From assembly GCA_016928415.1 (NCBI GenBank), contig JAFGKU010000056.1:1-64000 (forward strand): a stretch of DNA of 64,000 nucleotides. The letters are read 5' to 3'. Shown one piece after another: positions 53,406 to 61,387 of this stretch (position 1 is its first letter; each line of letters starts with the position of its first letter). The notes under the pieces are model-generated. The model saw nothing but the letters and a program-made list of their open reading frames with translations. It was not told the origin of the DNA and made no database searches. This stretch comes from Spirochaetales bacterium (GTDB taxonomy: Bacteria > Spirochaetota > Spirochaetia > SZUA-6 > JAFGRV01). Made by a program: the position numbers and the translations under genes.

Positions 53406-53765
53406 ATGGCGGATAAGAAAGAATTGGAAACAAAAAAAAGAACCCTGCCGGCTGCCTGTGATATTTACGAGGAAAACGGAAAGGTAGTCTGCAGAATGGA
53501 AATGCCGGGCGTTTTAAAAGAGGACCTTGATATCAGGGTCGACGGAAACCGTCTCGTCATTAATGGAAAGAAGAAAGCTGAAAATACCAAAGGTGATTAC
53601 AGAATCCGGGAAATCAGGGACGGCGATTATTACCATGAATTTACACTTGATGATACGATCGACCGGAGCAGGATCGACGCGGCAATTAAAAACGGTATTG
53701 TTACATTGACATTGAATATCAAGGAAGCGGAAAAGCCCAGGAAAATCAATATCGTAGCTAAATAA
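53406..53765 (+). CDS. Second small heat-shock protein, Hsp20 family
   Basis: The 119-residue protein has almost only the alpha-crystallin domain: CDIYEENGKVVCRMEMPGVLKEDLDIRVDGNRLVINGKKK, then IDAAIKNGIVTLTLNIKEAEKPRKINIVAK with the I-x-I/V anchor. The N-terminal arm is very short, so it may form heteromers with the first Hsp20 and depend on it for oligomer assembly. The ATG at 53406 is preferred, since AGGGAGG is eight bases upstream. The ATG at 53400 is too close to the ribosome-binding site. It belongs to the same transcript as the first gene, ended by the terminator at 53776. Confidence 0.93.
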   Translation: MADKKELETKKRTLPAACDIYEENGKVVCRMEMPGVLKEDLDIRVDGNRLVINGKKKAENTKGDYRIREIRDGDYYHEFTLDDTIDRSRIDAAIKNGIVTLTLNIKEAEKPRKINIVAK

Positions 53766-53775
53766 AAGGCAGGTT

Positions 53776-53806
53776 AAAGGCCGGCAAAATGCCGGCCTGA
53801 TTGTGT
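53776..53806 (+). terminator. Terminator after the hsp20 pair
   Basis: GGCCGGCA, loop AAA, TGCCGGCC (53779-53797) forms a perfect eight-pair stem. It is followed by TGATTGTGTTT, a weak T-rich tail. It also lies at the end of the convergent DUF4349 gene and may serve both. Confidence 0.75.
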
Positions 53807-54493
53807 TTATAATTTCCTGTTTTTCACCATATCCAGATAAAATTTTCTGACCTTCTCGCTAACGACAAGTATGATTAGAGTCCCGAGTCCGGCCAGGAAA
53901 ATTATCAGGACAATGAGAGCATAACTTCCAGCCGCCCACAAAAAACTGTCAAGTAATTTCCTGAAGAATAAAAATGCATCGGCATCGATTTCTTCGTATA
54001 ATTTCAGTTGAACGGTGCAGAATTCATTTTCCACGTCGAATTCGCCCAGGCTGACGCCATAATCCTTGATTTGCTTTTCAAATTCCAGTATTTTGTATTC
54101 AAGTTCCACCATTTCCTCGATTTTACCCGGCCGTGATTTTAAGGCAATCAGTGCATCGCGGGTTTTCTCCAGACTCAATTTGCCGGCCTTGAGGTTTTTA
54201 TATTCCGAGGTTTTGTCTCTTTTTTCGATATCCATCTTGATTATTGATATTTTTCCTTCAAGTTCTTCGATAAAGACATCAAAATTCGCCGGATGTACGC
54301 CGATTGTGAGATTCAATGTTCTTAATTCGGAAACCATGGAACTGCTTTCCATCTGGATTACGGCATTTGATTTTTCGATCAGTTCCATTATATTCTTCTT
54401 ATCATCCGCGAAATTTCTTGTATTAGCAGAAATGTCCGCAATCATCTCGTATTTCTGATCGAACATATAACCTCCCGTAACCGCCTGTTCCAT
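53807..54493 (-). CDS. DUF4349-like membrane protein, start frameshifted
   Basis: The 228-residue ORF has the DUF4349 pattern. A beta part (STMVSELRTLNLTIGVHPANFDVFIEEL-like) is followed by a long coiled coil (EYKNLKAGKLSLEKTRDALIALKSRPGKIEEMVELEYKILEFEKQIKD). A C-terminal helix comes next (SYALIVLIIFLAGLGTLIILVV) with a short basic tail. The real start seems to be the ATG at 54537 with GGAGAGGAAG nine bases before it. That ATG is in another frame until a run of seven A (54526-54532); adding one A would join it and prepend about 15 residues (KKSIRNYASSQYY). Without it translation must begin at 54493, which has no ribosome-binding site. This is a frameshift, a slippage site or a sequencing error. 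Confidence 0.7.
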   Translation of the reverse strand: MEQAVTGGYMFDQKYEMIADISANTRNFADDKKNIMELIEKSNAVIQMESSSMVSELRTLNLTIGVHPANFDVFIEELEGKISIIKMDIEKRDKTSEYKNLKAGKLSLEKTRDALIALKSRPGKIEEMVELEYKILEFEKQIKDYGVSLGEFDVENEFCTVQLKLYEEIDADAFLFFRKLLDSFLWAAGSYALIVLIIFLAGLGTLIILVVSEKVRKFYLDMVKNRKL

Positions 54494-54638
54494 GTAGTAT
54501 TGGGAGCTTGCATAGTTGCGGATACTTTTTTTGTCATAATTTCACTTCCTCTCCATTATGTCATGATTACGTATCATCATACCTGGCTACCGTCCACGGG
54601 TTGTCATGAACCTGTAAAATCAATGTAAAAAAAATGTA

Positions 54639-54658
54639 AACAGTAAATATATACTGTT
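54639..54658. promoter_or_regulatory. Short palindrome before the HD-domain gene
   Basis: AACAGTA, six bases, TACTGTT is a perfect inverted repeat about 90 bases before the HD-domain gene. The outward order (CAG then CTG) is opposite to an SOS box. It is a possible operator; the regulator is unknown. Confidence 0.4.
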
Positions 54659-54749
54659 CTTGACATCAAGACTCAGAGATGCCAGTATAAAATGGTTACT
54701 GATCATAAACGGTACCGGGTTTACGGGATGTCAGGGAAAAGAGGTGAAT

Positions 54750-55331
54750 ATGGAAAAAATAGATAATTCCTTTGAGGAAAGCGTCATCAACCTGTTCCGG
54801 AAAATTCATCCCCTGGAACGTATTGAGCGTGCCGGTTATGTACTGCGCGGCGTGGTCCATCCGGAAACGGTGGCCGCACACAGTCATTTTCTTGCACTGC
54901 TTGTCTTAATGGTGACTGAACAATATCCCGGTTATTTTATAAAAGACCGGGCGGTGGCCATGGCGCTATTTCATGACCTTCCCGAAGCGATGCTAATGGA
55001 CATCCCGATGCCCGTCAGCCAGAAATATTTTAAAGAGGAAAAACAGAAGACAGAGCAGACTATCTTTAATGAATTATTCCAGGATTTCCCCGCAAAGTAC
55101 GGGGAACTGCATGCCGAATTCCTGGAAGGCAAAACCGATGAAGCCAAACTTGTTGCAGGGCTGGACAAGGTCCAAATGATGATTAAGGTATGTTGTTATG
55201 AAAGGGAGCAAAGGGGTTGTCTTGACGAGTTCTGGGAGAATCCCGCCAATTTCCGTGACCATGGAATAGAGGCAGTCTCCAGGCTTTTTGATGCTGTTTG
55301 CAGAAGGGCCGGGCGTGCAAGGCCTGAATAA
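54750..55331 (+). CDS. HD-domain protein, YfbR/HDDC2-like nucleotidase
   Basis: The 193-residue protein has the HD metal-binding set. RIERAGYVLRGVVHPETVAAHSHFLALLVLMV supplies the first His, MALFHDLPEAMLMDIPMPV supplies the His-Asp pair with the following Glu, and a later Asp lies in VAGLDKVQMMIKV. Members such as YfbR dephosphorylate deoxynucleoside 5'-monophosphates in the cytoplasm; the substrate here is by analogy. The ATG at 54750 is preferred because AGAGGTG precedes it, while the track start at 54660 lies in the leader. It is convergent with a DUF3592 gene and has no operon partner. Confidence 0.88.
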   Translation: MEKIDNSFEESVINLFRKIHPLERIERAGYVLRGVVHPETVAAHSHFLALLVLMVTEQYPGYFIKDRAVAMALFHDLPEAMLMDIPMPVSQKYFKEEKQKTEQTIFNELFQDFPAKYGELHAEFLEGKTDEAKLVAGLDKVQMMIKVCCYEREQRGCLDEFWENPANFRDHGIEAVSRLFDAVCRRAGRARPE

Positions 55332-55349
55332 TTAACGCAAACGAAGGCC

Positions 55350-55790
55350 CTATTGCGCCGCGTACTTCTTTGCTTTTTTCAATAGCACTCGCCATAAAAT
55401 CAGGCCGAACGCGATCAGGAAACAACCCAGTATCAGCAGAAAAATCTGGGCGACGTTCCTTTCCCAGAAAGCGTTAATTTTAGCGTCGGTCGGGTCGTCC
55501 TTGTTGTATATCACTTCCACTTCCTGCCCGATTTCGTAGCCGAAGAAATCAACATTCACGTCCAATGGACTGAGAAAGGTGAATGTGCGGTTGTCTTTTG
55601 TTTTGAAACGCACTATCGGGGAACGGTAAATGTCCTTCTTGTTGATATCGATAACCGTACCCTTTACAATGACACCGTTCTCATCCAGCGAATTTTCCCC
55701 GGAAATGAATGAAAATCCATAAATGGTTATGCCTATCCCGGCAAGCATTAATACAATACCAACGATGGATGCGTTTTTATATGCATTCAT
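55350..55790 (-). CDS. DUF3592-domain membrane protein
   Basis: The 146-residue protein has one N-terminal helix (IVGIVLMLAGIGITIYGFSFI) and one C-terminal helix (IFLLILGCFLIAFGLILWRVLL) around a small beta domain (VIVKGTVIDINKKDIYRSPIVRFKTKDNRTFTFLSPL then GYEIGQEVEVIYNKDDPTDAKIN). This is the DUF3592 layout, in which the central domain faces outside the cytoplasm. The function of the family is unknown. GGAGG precedes the ATG by about ten bases. It lies tail to tail with the HD-domain gene, 18 bases apart. Confidence 0.85.
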   Translation of the reverse strand: MNAYKNASIVGIVLMLAGIGITIYGFSFISGENSLDENGVIVKGTVIDINKKDIYRSPIVRFKTKDNRTFTFLSPLDVNVDFFGYEIGQEVEVIYNKDDPTDAKINAFWERNVAQIFLLILGCFLIAFGLILWRVLLKKAKKYAAQ

Positions 55791-55926
55791 ACAGACCTCC
55801 TTTTCCCACTACGCTTTCTTTAAATATTAAATGATGTGTTGTGGAAAAACAAGTTGTTAATTTTTCCATGATTTCGGGAAAAAAGAACCTATAAATATTT
55901 TTTTATCTCTGCCTCCACAGCGAGAC

Positions 55927-55996
55927 CTCAGCAACTCTGCGTTTTCGAACTTATCACATAAGGTAATTCAAAGCAGAGAGCGCAGAGTTCGCTGAG
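55927..55996. repeat. Inverted repeat with CGCAGAGTTCGCTGAG ends
   Basis: CTCAGCAACTCTGCG (55927-55941) and CGCAGAGTTCGCTGAG (55981-55996) match as inverted copies in 15 of 16 positions. Similar 'cgcagagttcgc-gag' units are known as dispersed repeats in many environmental bacterial genomes. It lies in the 360-base gap between the DUF3592 gene and the lipoprotein, where no gene is seen. Confidence 0.6.
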
Positions 55997-56150
55997 ACAA
56001 TAAATATCAATTATCTATGTTAAAGCAAATTACACAGATTACAATGCAATTCAATGATAGATCTTGATTCTGAATTTAAAGCGTATATACTTTATATAAA
56101 GGAATTTAGGTTTATCGGGATGTTGAGTAATGCGGATCAAGGGGGATCAA

Positions 56151-56783
56151 ATGAAAGTAAAATATTTTGGATTTTTCCTTCTCATTTTCCTGGTCATTTC
56201 CTGCAGCAATTCAGCGAACAAATCAATGGCCGGTAAAGCGATGCAGGATTTAAGTAAACAGGGGGGCGGGGCTGTGCGTAAAATCAACCTTTCAGACCAG
56301 AATGTACAGGCGTATATCAAGGCTGTAAAAAAACTGGGAGAAACCTCTCCGGAACTGCTGGAAAAAGTACAGGCGCAGGTGCCTGTTGATCTTACCGAAA
56401 GTTCAGACCTGATTGTTAACAGCGGGTTTAAGGACCTGGAGGATTTCAACAAGGCAAGCCTTGTCATTTCCATCTGTATGAGTGTCATCCTCTCCGCGGA
56501 AAACATGGATAAAATTCAGAGCAAGACTAAACAGGATTACAAGGATGAGTTCCTGGAGGATATAGGCGACGAGGACGAATTCGACAAATTATTCCGGGAA
56601 AAAGCGGAGGAACAGATGGAGGAGACATTGTCGGAACTGGAAGAAGAGGGGTTGATCGGGCAAAACACCAATTCGGTGGCAACCTTCACACGACTGCTTA
56701 AAGAAAAGGTTGGAGAGGATAACACCAGGCTGGTTTTAAAATATTATGATGACCTTAAAAACGTCTGGGCATTGAAATTTTAA
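56151..56783 (+). CDS. Hypothetical lipoprotein
   Basis: The preferred ATG at 56151 follows AAGGGGGATC; the track start at 56130 lies before this site. The 210-residue product has a signal peptide and the lipobox LVISC at about residue 18, then a Ser/Asn linker. The mature part is helical and very acidic (EDIGDEDEFDKLFREKAEEQMEETLSELEEEG) and ends in a Leu/Lys segment. I recognise no domain. The acidic helical body might bind a partner or cations. It stands alone between two inverted-repeat elements. Confidence 0.8.
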   Translation: MKVKYFGFFLLIFLVISCSNSANKSMAGKAMQDLSKQGGGAVRKINLSDQNVQAYIKAVKKLGETSPELLEKVQAQVPVDLTESSDLIVNSGFKDLEDFNKASLVISICMSVILSAENMDKIQSKTKQDYKDEFLEDIGDEDEFDKLFREKAEEQMEETLSELEEEGLIGQNTNSVATFTRLLKEKVGEDNTRLVLKYYDDLKNVWALKF

Positions 56784-56790
56784 AGTGAGC

Positions 56791-56859
56791 ACCTCTAAAA
56801 ACCACCTTTTTTAACAGTCTACCGAAAAGAAACCATTAAAAATCGGGGTTTTTAGAGGT
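56791..56859. repeat. Inverted repeat after the lipoprotein gene, dispersed family member
   Basis: ACCTCTAAAAACC (56791-56803) and GGTTTTTAGAGGT (56847-56859) are perfect 13-base arms around 43 bases; a further TAGAGGTGCCC follows at 56883. It may end lipoprotein transcription. It shares its form with 52502-52578 and, more loosely, with ACTTCCAAAAA/TTTTAGAGGT at 7960-7995. The rest of the 360-base gap up to the AraC-type gene is AT-rich and shows no gene. Confidence 0.65.
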
Positions 56860-57143
56860 TGCCAAGTATAAATCAATAGTTAATAGAGGTGCCCATACCT
56901 TTTTCCGGTTGTGTTTAATCAAAATGATAATCACAAATATTGTAATTGCATATGAATTGTATTGATCTGATGTGAGGAATTCAAAACATGTTTGTTCTTT
57001 ATTTTCTTATATAATAAACACTTAGAAAGAAATAAATCATCTGAAAAGCTGTCGTAACTCATGTTGATTGCCCGTTGATAAATGTGTAAAATCAAAAGAT
57101 AAATTACACCGTGCAATGTATTGTTTAAATGAAAGGTGGTTCT

Positions 57144-58439
57144 ATGGATGACAGGGCCCTTGTTATGGGAATGGTTGCCTTTATTGAAAAAAACCTTGTG
57201 AACGCGCTTGATAGTAATGCGTTGGTCGTCAAATCAGGATATTCATTGAACAGGCTCAGACAGAAATTTTTCAACATACTGGGTGACACACCAAGCGGAT
57301 ACATCCGGAAGAGGAGGTTGACGGAAGCATCGAAGGAAATACTTGCCGGCACTTCGATTGTGGATATCGCCCTCAAGTACGGTTATAGTTCACAGGACAA
57401 TTTTACGACGGCATTCCGTTCCTATTTCGGCCTTACACCCAAGGAGCTATACCACCTTGAAAACAAATACAAGAAGTTTCTGGGAAAACTTCGGGAGGTG
57501 TATAATATCATGGAATTAACCGAATTAAAACAACCGTCTTTATGCAGTACATTGATGGGGTGCATTAAGGGTTCCGCGGATTATTTTGACCTGGACCTTT
57601 CCGTCCCGATGCTGTACGGCCTTTCAGGACATGCTTTTATGATAAACATTCATAAGGAGCTGTGTCCCAGCGGTCCGTACGTTTGGAAAAAAGACAGGTT
57701 TTACCAATTATTGAACAGGATTGGTATAAAACAAAAAGAGGAGTATTGGATATCACGCGATTCATCGAAAAGCGAAAAAGCAAAAATAGAAGATGATTTA
57801 AAGAAAAGTTTGAATGAGGGGAACCTGGGTATCTTGAATTTTCTCGAGCACCAGCTGATAGGTGGATACGATGAACAGGGGTTTGTTTTTTTACAGCCCT
57901 GGAGTGGCGCGGGGGAATCGGAACTGAAGAAGCTGACGTTCAATACATGGGATGAATGTCTTTCCAGGGAGCCTTGGGTCGGTTTCCAAATTATCGGACG
58001 GTCTGAAAACTCCGACAGGTTGCTGGATGTAGCCGCAGATGCATTAAAGTATGTGCTGGAGATATACAGGACGCCGGAAAAATTCCAGGAGAAAGATTAC
58101 CGGGTGGGGTACGGTGCTTATGAATATTGGATCGATTGTATAAACAGGGGAATGGGTAACAGCCATGGGAATTGGTGGAACGGCAAGGTCTGGACTGAAT
58201 GCCGACAGTTTGCCGCATTATTTTTCGGTGAGCTTCGGGAAATTGTGGGTGATGAATCGGCGATGAAAAAATGTGAAACACTTAAGCAGACGTATGATGA
58301 CATAGCCGTACGAATGAACAAGGCGTCTGATAAAAATCTCGATGATGCTAAGAAGATCGAATTGCTGCGGGAATGTATTGAACTGGAAAAGACGGCCGAA
58401 AAGGGTATCGATACATTGCTTAAGGTCCTTCTAAAATAA
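57144..58439 (+). CDS. AraC-type DNA-binding domain fused to a BtrH/C39-like domain
   Basis: The 431-residue protein starts with an AraC/XylS helix-turn-helix pair (about 1-105: DSNALVVKSGYSLNRLRQKFFNILGDTPSGYIRKRRL, then SIVDIALKYGYSSQDNFTTAFRSYFGLTPKEL). AraC proteins normally carry this domain at the C-terminus. The rest resembles BtrH-N or papain/C39-fold proteins: CSTLMGCIKGSADYF, YGLSGHAFMINIHKELCPSGPYVW, GGYDEQGFVFLQPW, and a helical tail with NWWNGKVWTECRQFAALFF. This part may sense or modify a peptide or an acyl ligand. The ATG at 57144 is preferred (AAAGGTGG nine bases before). A 55-codon ORF with a strong ribosome-binding site follows. Confidence 0.75.
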   Translation: MDDRALVMGMVAFIEKNLVNALDSNALVVKSGYSLNRLRQKFFNILGDTPSGYIRKRRLTEASKEILAGTSIVDIALKYGYSSQDNFTTAFRSYFGLTPKELYHLENKYKKFLGKLREVYNIMELTELKQPSLCSTLMGCIKGSADYFDLDLSVPMLYGLSGHAFMINIHKELCPSGPYVWKKDRFYQLLNRIGIKQKEEYWISRDSSKSEKAKIEDDLKKSLNEGNLGILNFLEHQLIGGYDEQGFVFLQPWSGAGESELKKLTFNTWDECLSREPWVGFQIIGRSENSDRLLDVAADALKYVLEIYRTPEKFQEKDYRVGYGAYEYWIDCINRGMGNSHGNWWNGKVWTECRQFAALFFGELREIVGDESAMKKCETLKQTYDDIAVRMNKASDKNLDDAKKIELLRECIELEKTAEKGIDTLLKVLLK

Positions 58440-58497
58440 AGCACTTGACGTTTTTTCCGGCTGTGAGTAGCTTGTTGTAAAGAGAGGAGGGATTATT

Positions 58498-58665
58498 ATG
58501 GTAATACCTTCAATAAACCTGGCCAACATCAATGAGCACAGGGCTCCTCTCAGACCAAACAGCATCAGGGTATGGGAGCATCAGGATAATGTCTGGGAGA
58601 ATGCAGCTAAATTGAAAACGGAGAATCCGGCAGGCCTGGGTACCAAAATTGATATACTGGCTTGA
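58498..58665 (+). CDS. Small peptide ORF of 55 residues
   Basis: Too short for the ORF track. The ATG at 58498 has GAGAGGAGGG eight bases before it, one of the best ribosome-binding sites in the window. The product begins MVIPSINLANINEHRAPLRP, contains RVWEHQDNVWENAAKLKTEN and ends LGTKIDILA. It has no signal peptide, membrane helix or known motif. A terminator follows 45 bases after the stop, so the unit is complete. It lies 58 bases behind the AraC-type fusion gene and could be its partner or a signal peptide. Both ideas are inference. Confidence 0.55.
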   Translation: MVIPSINLANINEHRAPLRPNSIRVWEHQDNVWENAAKLKTENPAGLGTKIDILA

Positions 58666-58709
58666 TTTCAACACGGTTATGAGTCCGTACCGGATATGGA
58701 AAAGTCAAT

Positions 58710-58752
58710 AAAACCGCATCAAAAGAAGATTTTCTACTGGTGCGGTTTTTTT
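58710..58752 (+). terminator. Rho-independent terminator after the small ORF
   Basis: AAAACCGCA (58710-58718) pairs with TGCGGTTTT (58741-58749) and is followed by a run of T (TTTTTTT). The loop is 22 bases. It closes the AraC-fusion/small-ORF transcript. Confidence 0.75.
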
Positions 58753-58921
58753 ATATAGATGATTCGAATCACATTCCTTGACGTTTAACGGCTATTGAAA
58801 CATCCTATAACAAGAACTAAATTGCCTTCTGCAAAAGATAATTATTTTCAGGATTTTAATAAGTAGTTGTACAGATTTTTAACTTAGGCTATTATTTATA
58901 CCATAAATATGGAGAAATAAT

Positions 58922-59812
58922 ATGCTTGCTGTTTTTTTTGCCTTTTTAACAATTTTTGGTTGGGGAACATGGCTTGCTCCAAGTCAAAATGTTCCGGTTA
59001 AAAATGAACACATAAGAATTTTTTATTTGGCTTCGGCAAATCTGATTATTGCTTTTTTTGTGGGTTTATCGCAGGGATTCGACAATTTGAATCTGCAGAC
59101 CTTCTGGCTTCCCTGTATTGGAGGAGCTATCTGGGCTATCAGCGGATATTTTGGATTTATTGCAACAAAAAAAATCGGAATTGCAAAGGCCGTAGGTATC
59201 TGGGGCCCCATGAACCTCATTGTTTCAATTGCATGGGGGATAATATTATTCAGAGAATTCGTGGACGCGGGAATGCAGATTATCCTTCTGGCTGCCGGCT
59301 CGGTGGCAGTCATTATTATAGGTATTTTAATTATTGTCTTATCCGGCTCTGAAAAAGAAAAGGAACAGGGAGATAAAAAAAGACTGGCGGGTTATATCGG
59401 AGCAATCATTGCCGGATTTCTCTGGGGAAGCTACTTCATACCCATAAGGATCAGCGAAACATCCATGTGGGTCGCTGCCTTTCCGATGTCGGTTGGCATT
59501 TTCCTGACAAGCCTTATCCTGGTGCTGATTACAAGAAAATCAATCATTTTGGAAAAACCGAAACATTATTTATTTGTCAGCCTGACGGGCATTTTATGGG
59601 CAGTCGGCAATTATGCGTCCTTAAGGCTCATGGAACTGGTGGGAACCGGCAAAGGTTTCACTTTGGCGCAACTCAATGTTGCGGTGAATGCCTTGATTGG
59701 AATTTTTATTTTTAAAAGACCGGAGCCTAAATCAAAAGCGGCCGTTTTTACTTTTATCGGGATTGCCATAGCCATGACCGGGGCAATATTTCTTGGTAAC
59801 TTAAAGGGATAA
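58922..59812 (+). CDS. Glucose/ribose porter (GRP) family sugar transporter of the DMT superfamily
   Basis: The 296-residue membrane protein has ten predicted helices and the GRP pattern: an FGWGTWLAPS start, KIGIAKAVGIWGPMNLIVSIAWG in the first half, and GFLWGSYFIPIR then GILWAVGNYASLRLMELVGTGKGFTLAQLNVAVNALIGIF in the second. Relatives such as GlcU take up glucose with protons. The substrate here is unknown. The gene stands alone and is ended by a bidirectional terminator. Confidence 0.88.
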   Translation: MLAVFFAFLTIFGWGTWLAPSQNVPVKNEHIRIFYLASANLIIAFFVGLSQGFDNLNLQTFWLPCIGGAIWAISGYFGFIATKKIGIAKAVGIWGPMNLIVSIAWGIILFREFVDAGMQIILLAAGSVAVIIIGILIIVLSGSEKEKEQGDKKRLAGYIGAIIAGFLWGSYFIPIRISETSMWVAAFPMSVGIFLTSLILVLITRKSIILEKPKHYLFVSLTGILWAVGNYASLRLMELVGTGKGFTLAQLNVAVNALIGIFIFKRPEPKSKAAVFTFIGIAIAMTGAIFLGNLKG

Positions 59813-59817
59813 AAATG

Positions 59818-59845
59818 CGCCTCAAGAATTTTCGTTCTTGAGGCG
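59818..59845. terminator. Bidirectional terminator between the sugar transporter and the CrtI-like gene
   Basis: CGCCTCAAGAA (59818-59828), loop TTTTCG, TTCTTGAGGCG (59835-59845) is a perfect 11-pair stem. A T-rich tail (TTTCTTTTT) follows on the plus strand and an ATTTTTAT tail on the minus strand, so it can end both convergent genes. Confidence 0.9.
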
Positions 59846-59852
59846 TTTCTTT

Positions 59853-61376
59853 TTACATGTCTTTAGTCGTCTGAAAGCGGATTTTTTCTTTTGCACAGAT
59901 AAGCTGGATAGCGTCCCTTCCCGTTTTTGCGGCTGTAGGTACACCGCCGGGGGGCATGACCCACATTCCGGCCATGTAAAAATTCTGAAGGCCAGGCAGC
60001 ATTTTGCCTATTCTTTGCAGTTCCTCATGATTCCCCGGAGTTCCCACCCAGCTCATGAAATTTCCCCGCCAGTTTTGCGTATAACGCATGTAAGTCATCG
60101 GTGTGGATACATCGGTAACTTCCACTTTATCGCTGATGCCCGGATAATAACATTCCAGGTTTTTCAGCGTCATATCAAGAATTCGGCTTTTTTCAGATCT
60201 ATATGATTCTTTGTCCTTATGGAGCTTTTCCCAATAATCAAAATCATCCGTCATGTAGAGGGCAACGGCACTCGTTTTTCCCTGTGGTGCCATGGTAGGG
60301 TCCATGGAATATGTTCTGAATCCAAAATAAGTAACAGGATTTTCACCGATGGAAAAGGGGACCTTAACGGGATAATGCAATCCCACGCAATCCTCTTTTT
60401 CTCCGAAAGTCATGTTTATGCCCAGTGAAACCTGTATGCAGGTATTATATGTCTGGGTATGATTGAAAAGCGTATTGTGTATGGGTTCCGTGTATTTCCC
60501 GTCAAGAAACTTGTACAGGGTGGCGTGCATATCGGCGGCGCTTATTATATAGTCGCCTTTTATTTCCTGTCCTCCTTCAAGCCGGATGCCTACAGCCATA
60601 TCATTTTCGACGAGAATTTTTTCTACGGGTGAACGGAAGTGAATTTTACCGCCAAGGGAAAGATAGCGGGATTCGATTGCTTTCGCGAATTCCAGCGAAC
60701 CTCCGATTGGAAAGCCGCCGGATTTACTATGAAGTGTTGACAATGTCATCACTGCCGCCATGAGCTGAACGTTTTTATTGAAAACAATATTTTCAAGTGC
60801 ATCCCTTAAGCCGGGATCTTTAAATTTCGAAGCAAATTCCGCTATTGACTGTGTTGTCAACTGCTTAAATAACTTTCCGTATGGGAGCATTGTAATAATT
60901 ATTTTTACAATATCCCAGAATTTAAACAACTCAAAAGGTTTTTCCATAGGCATTTTCATTTTTGCGGTTTTTTTAATATAAGAACAAAATTCCCTGATTA
61001 CTTTGGCATCCTCTGGTGATGTTTCTGTCCAGTGCTGCCTTAGTCTGTCGGCATCGGAGTAAAAGGAGATTAGCCTGCCGTCTTTTGTCATATAACGATA
61101 AAAACAGTCGGGGTCATAAATTTTCCTTTTTTTTAGGGCTCCCAGTTCATTCCAGAATTTGTAGAAAGCCTGTCCCGGTCCTCGACCAGGCCCGGAGCCG
61201 GTCAGCCAATGGATGCATCCGTCAAACGTATATTCCCCGCGTTTCCATGCCGTACAGAGCCCTCCGGCCCGGTTGTGCGATTCGTATATTTCCGTCTCGA
61301 ATCCGTTCATCCTTGCGTAGCATCCTGCGGCAAGCCCTGTAAGGCCTCCCCCGATAATTATAATCTTTTTATTCAT
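59853..61376 (-). CDS. Phytoene desaturase/isomerase-like FAD-dependent oxidoreductase (CrtI/CrtO type)
   Basis: The 507-residue protein has an N-terminal dinucleotide-binding motif (IIIIGGGLTGLAAGCYARMNGFETEIYE) with the following GGLCTAW. The C-terminal FAD contact is MAGMWVMPPGGVPTAAKTGRDAIQLI. These are the signatures of CrtI-type carotenoid desaturases and of the related retinol saturase/prolycopene isomerase-like group. No phytoene synthase gene is present, so another polyprenyl or fatty-acid-like substrate is possible. It lies 11 bases after a PaaX-like regulator on the same strand, the likely controller. Confidence 0.85.
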   Translation of the reverse strand: MNKKIIIIGGGLTGLAAGCYARMNGFETEIYESHNRAGGLCTAWKRGEYTFDGCIHWLTGSGPGRGPGQAFYKFWNELGALKKRKIYDPDCFYRYMTKDGRLISFYSDADRLRQHWTETSPEDAKVIREFCSYIKKTAKMKMPMEKPFELFKFWDIVKIIITMLPYGKLFKQLTTQSIAEFASKFKDPGLRDALENIVFNKNVQLMAAVMTLSTLHSKSGGFPIGGSLEFAKAIESRYLSLGGKIHFRSPVEKILVENDMAVGIRLEGGQEIKGDYIISAADMHATLYKFLDGKYTEPIHNTLFNHTQTYNTCIQVSLGINMTFGEKEDCVGLHYPVKVPFSIGENPVTYFGFRTYSMDPTMAPQGKTSAVALYMTDDFDYWEKLHKDKESYRSEKSRILDMTLKNLECYYPGISDKVEVTDVSTPMTYMRYTQNWRGNFMSWVGTPGNHEELQRIGKMLPGLQNFYMAGMWVMPPGGVPTAAKTGRDAIQLICAKEKIRFQTTKDM

Positions 61377-61387
61377 TTCAATCTCCT

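Noticed and set aside
54639-54658. Palindrome AACAGTAAATATATACTGTT as an SOS/LexA box
   Set aside because: LexA boxes read CTG...CAG; this site reads CAG...CTG, so it was kept only as an unassigned palindrome.
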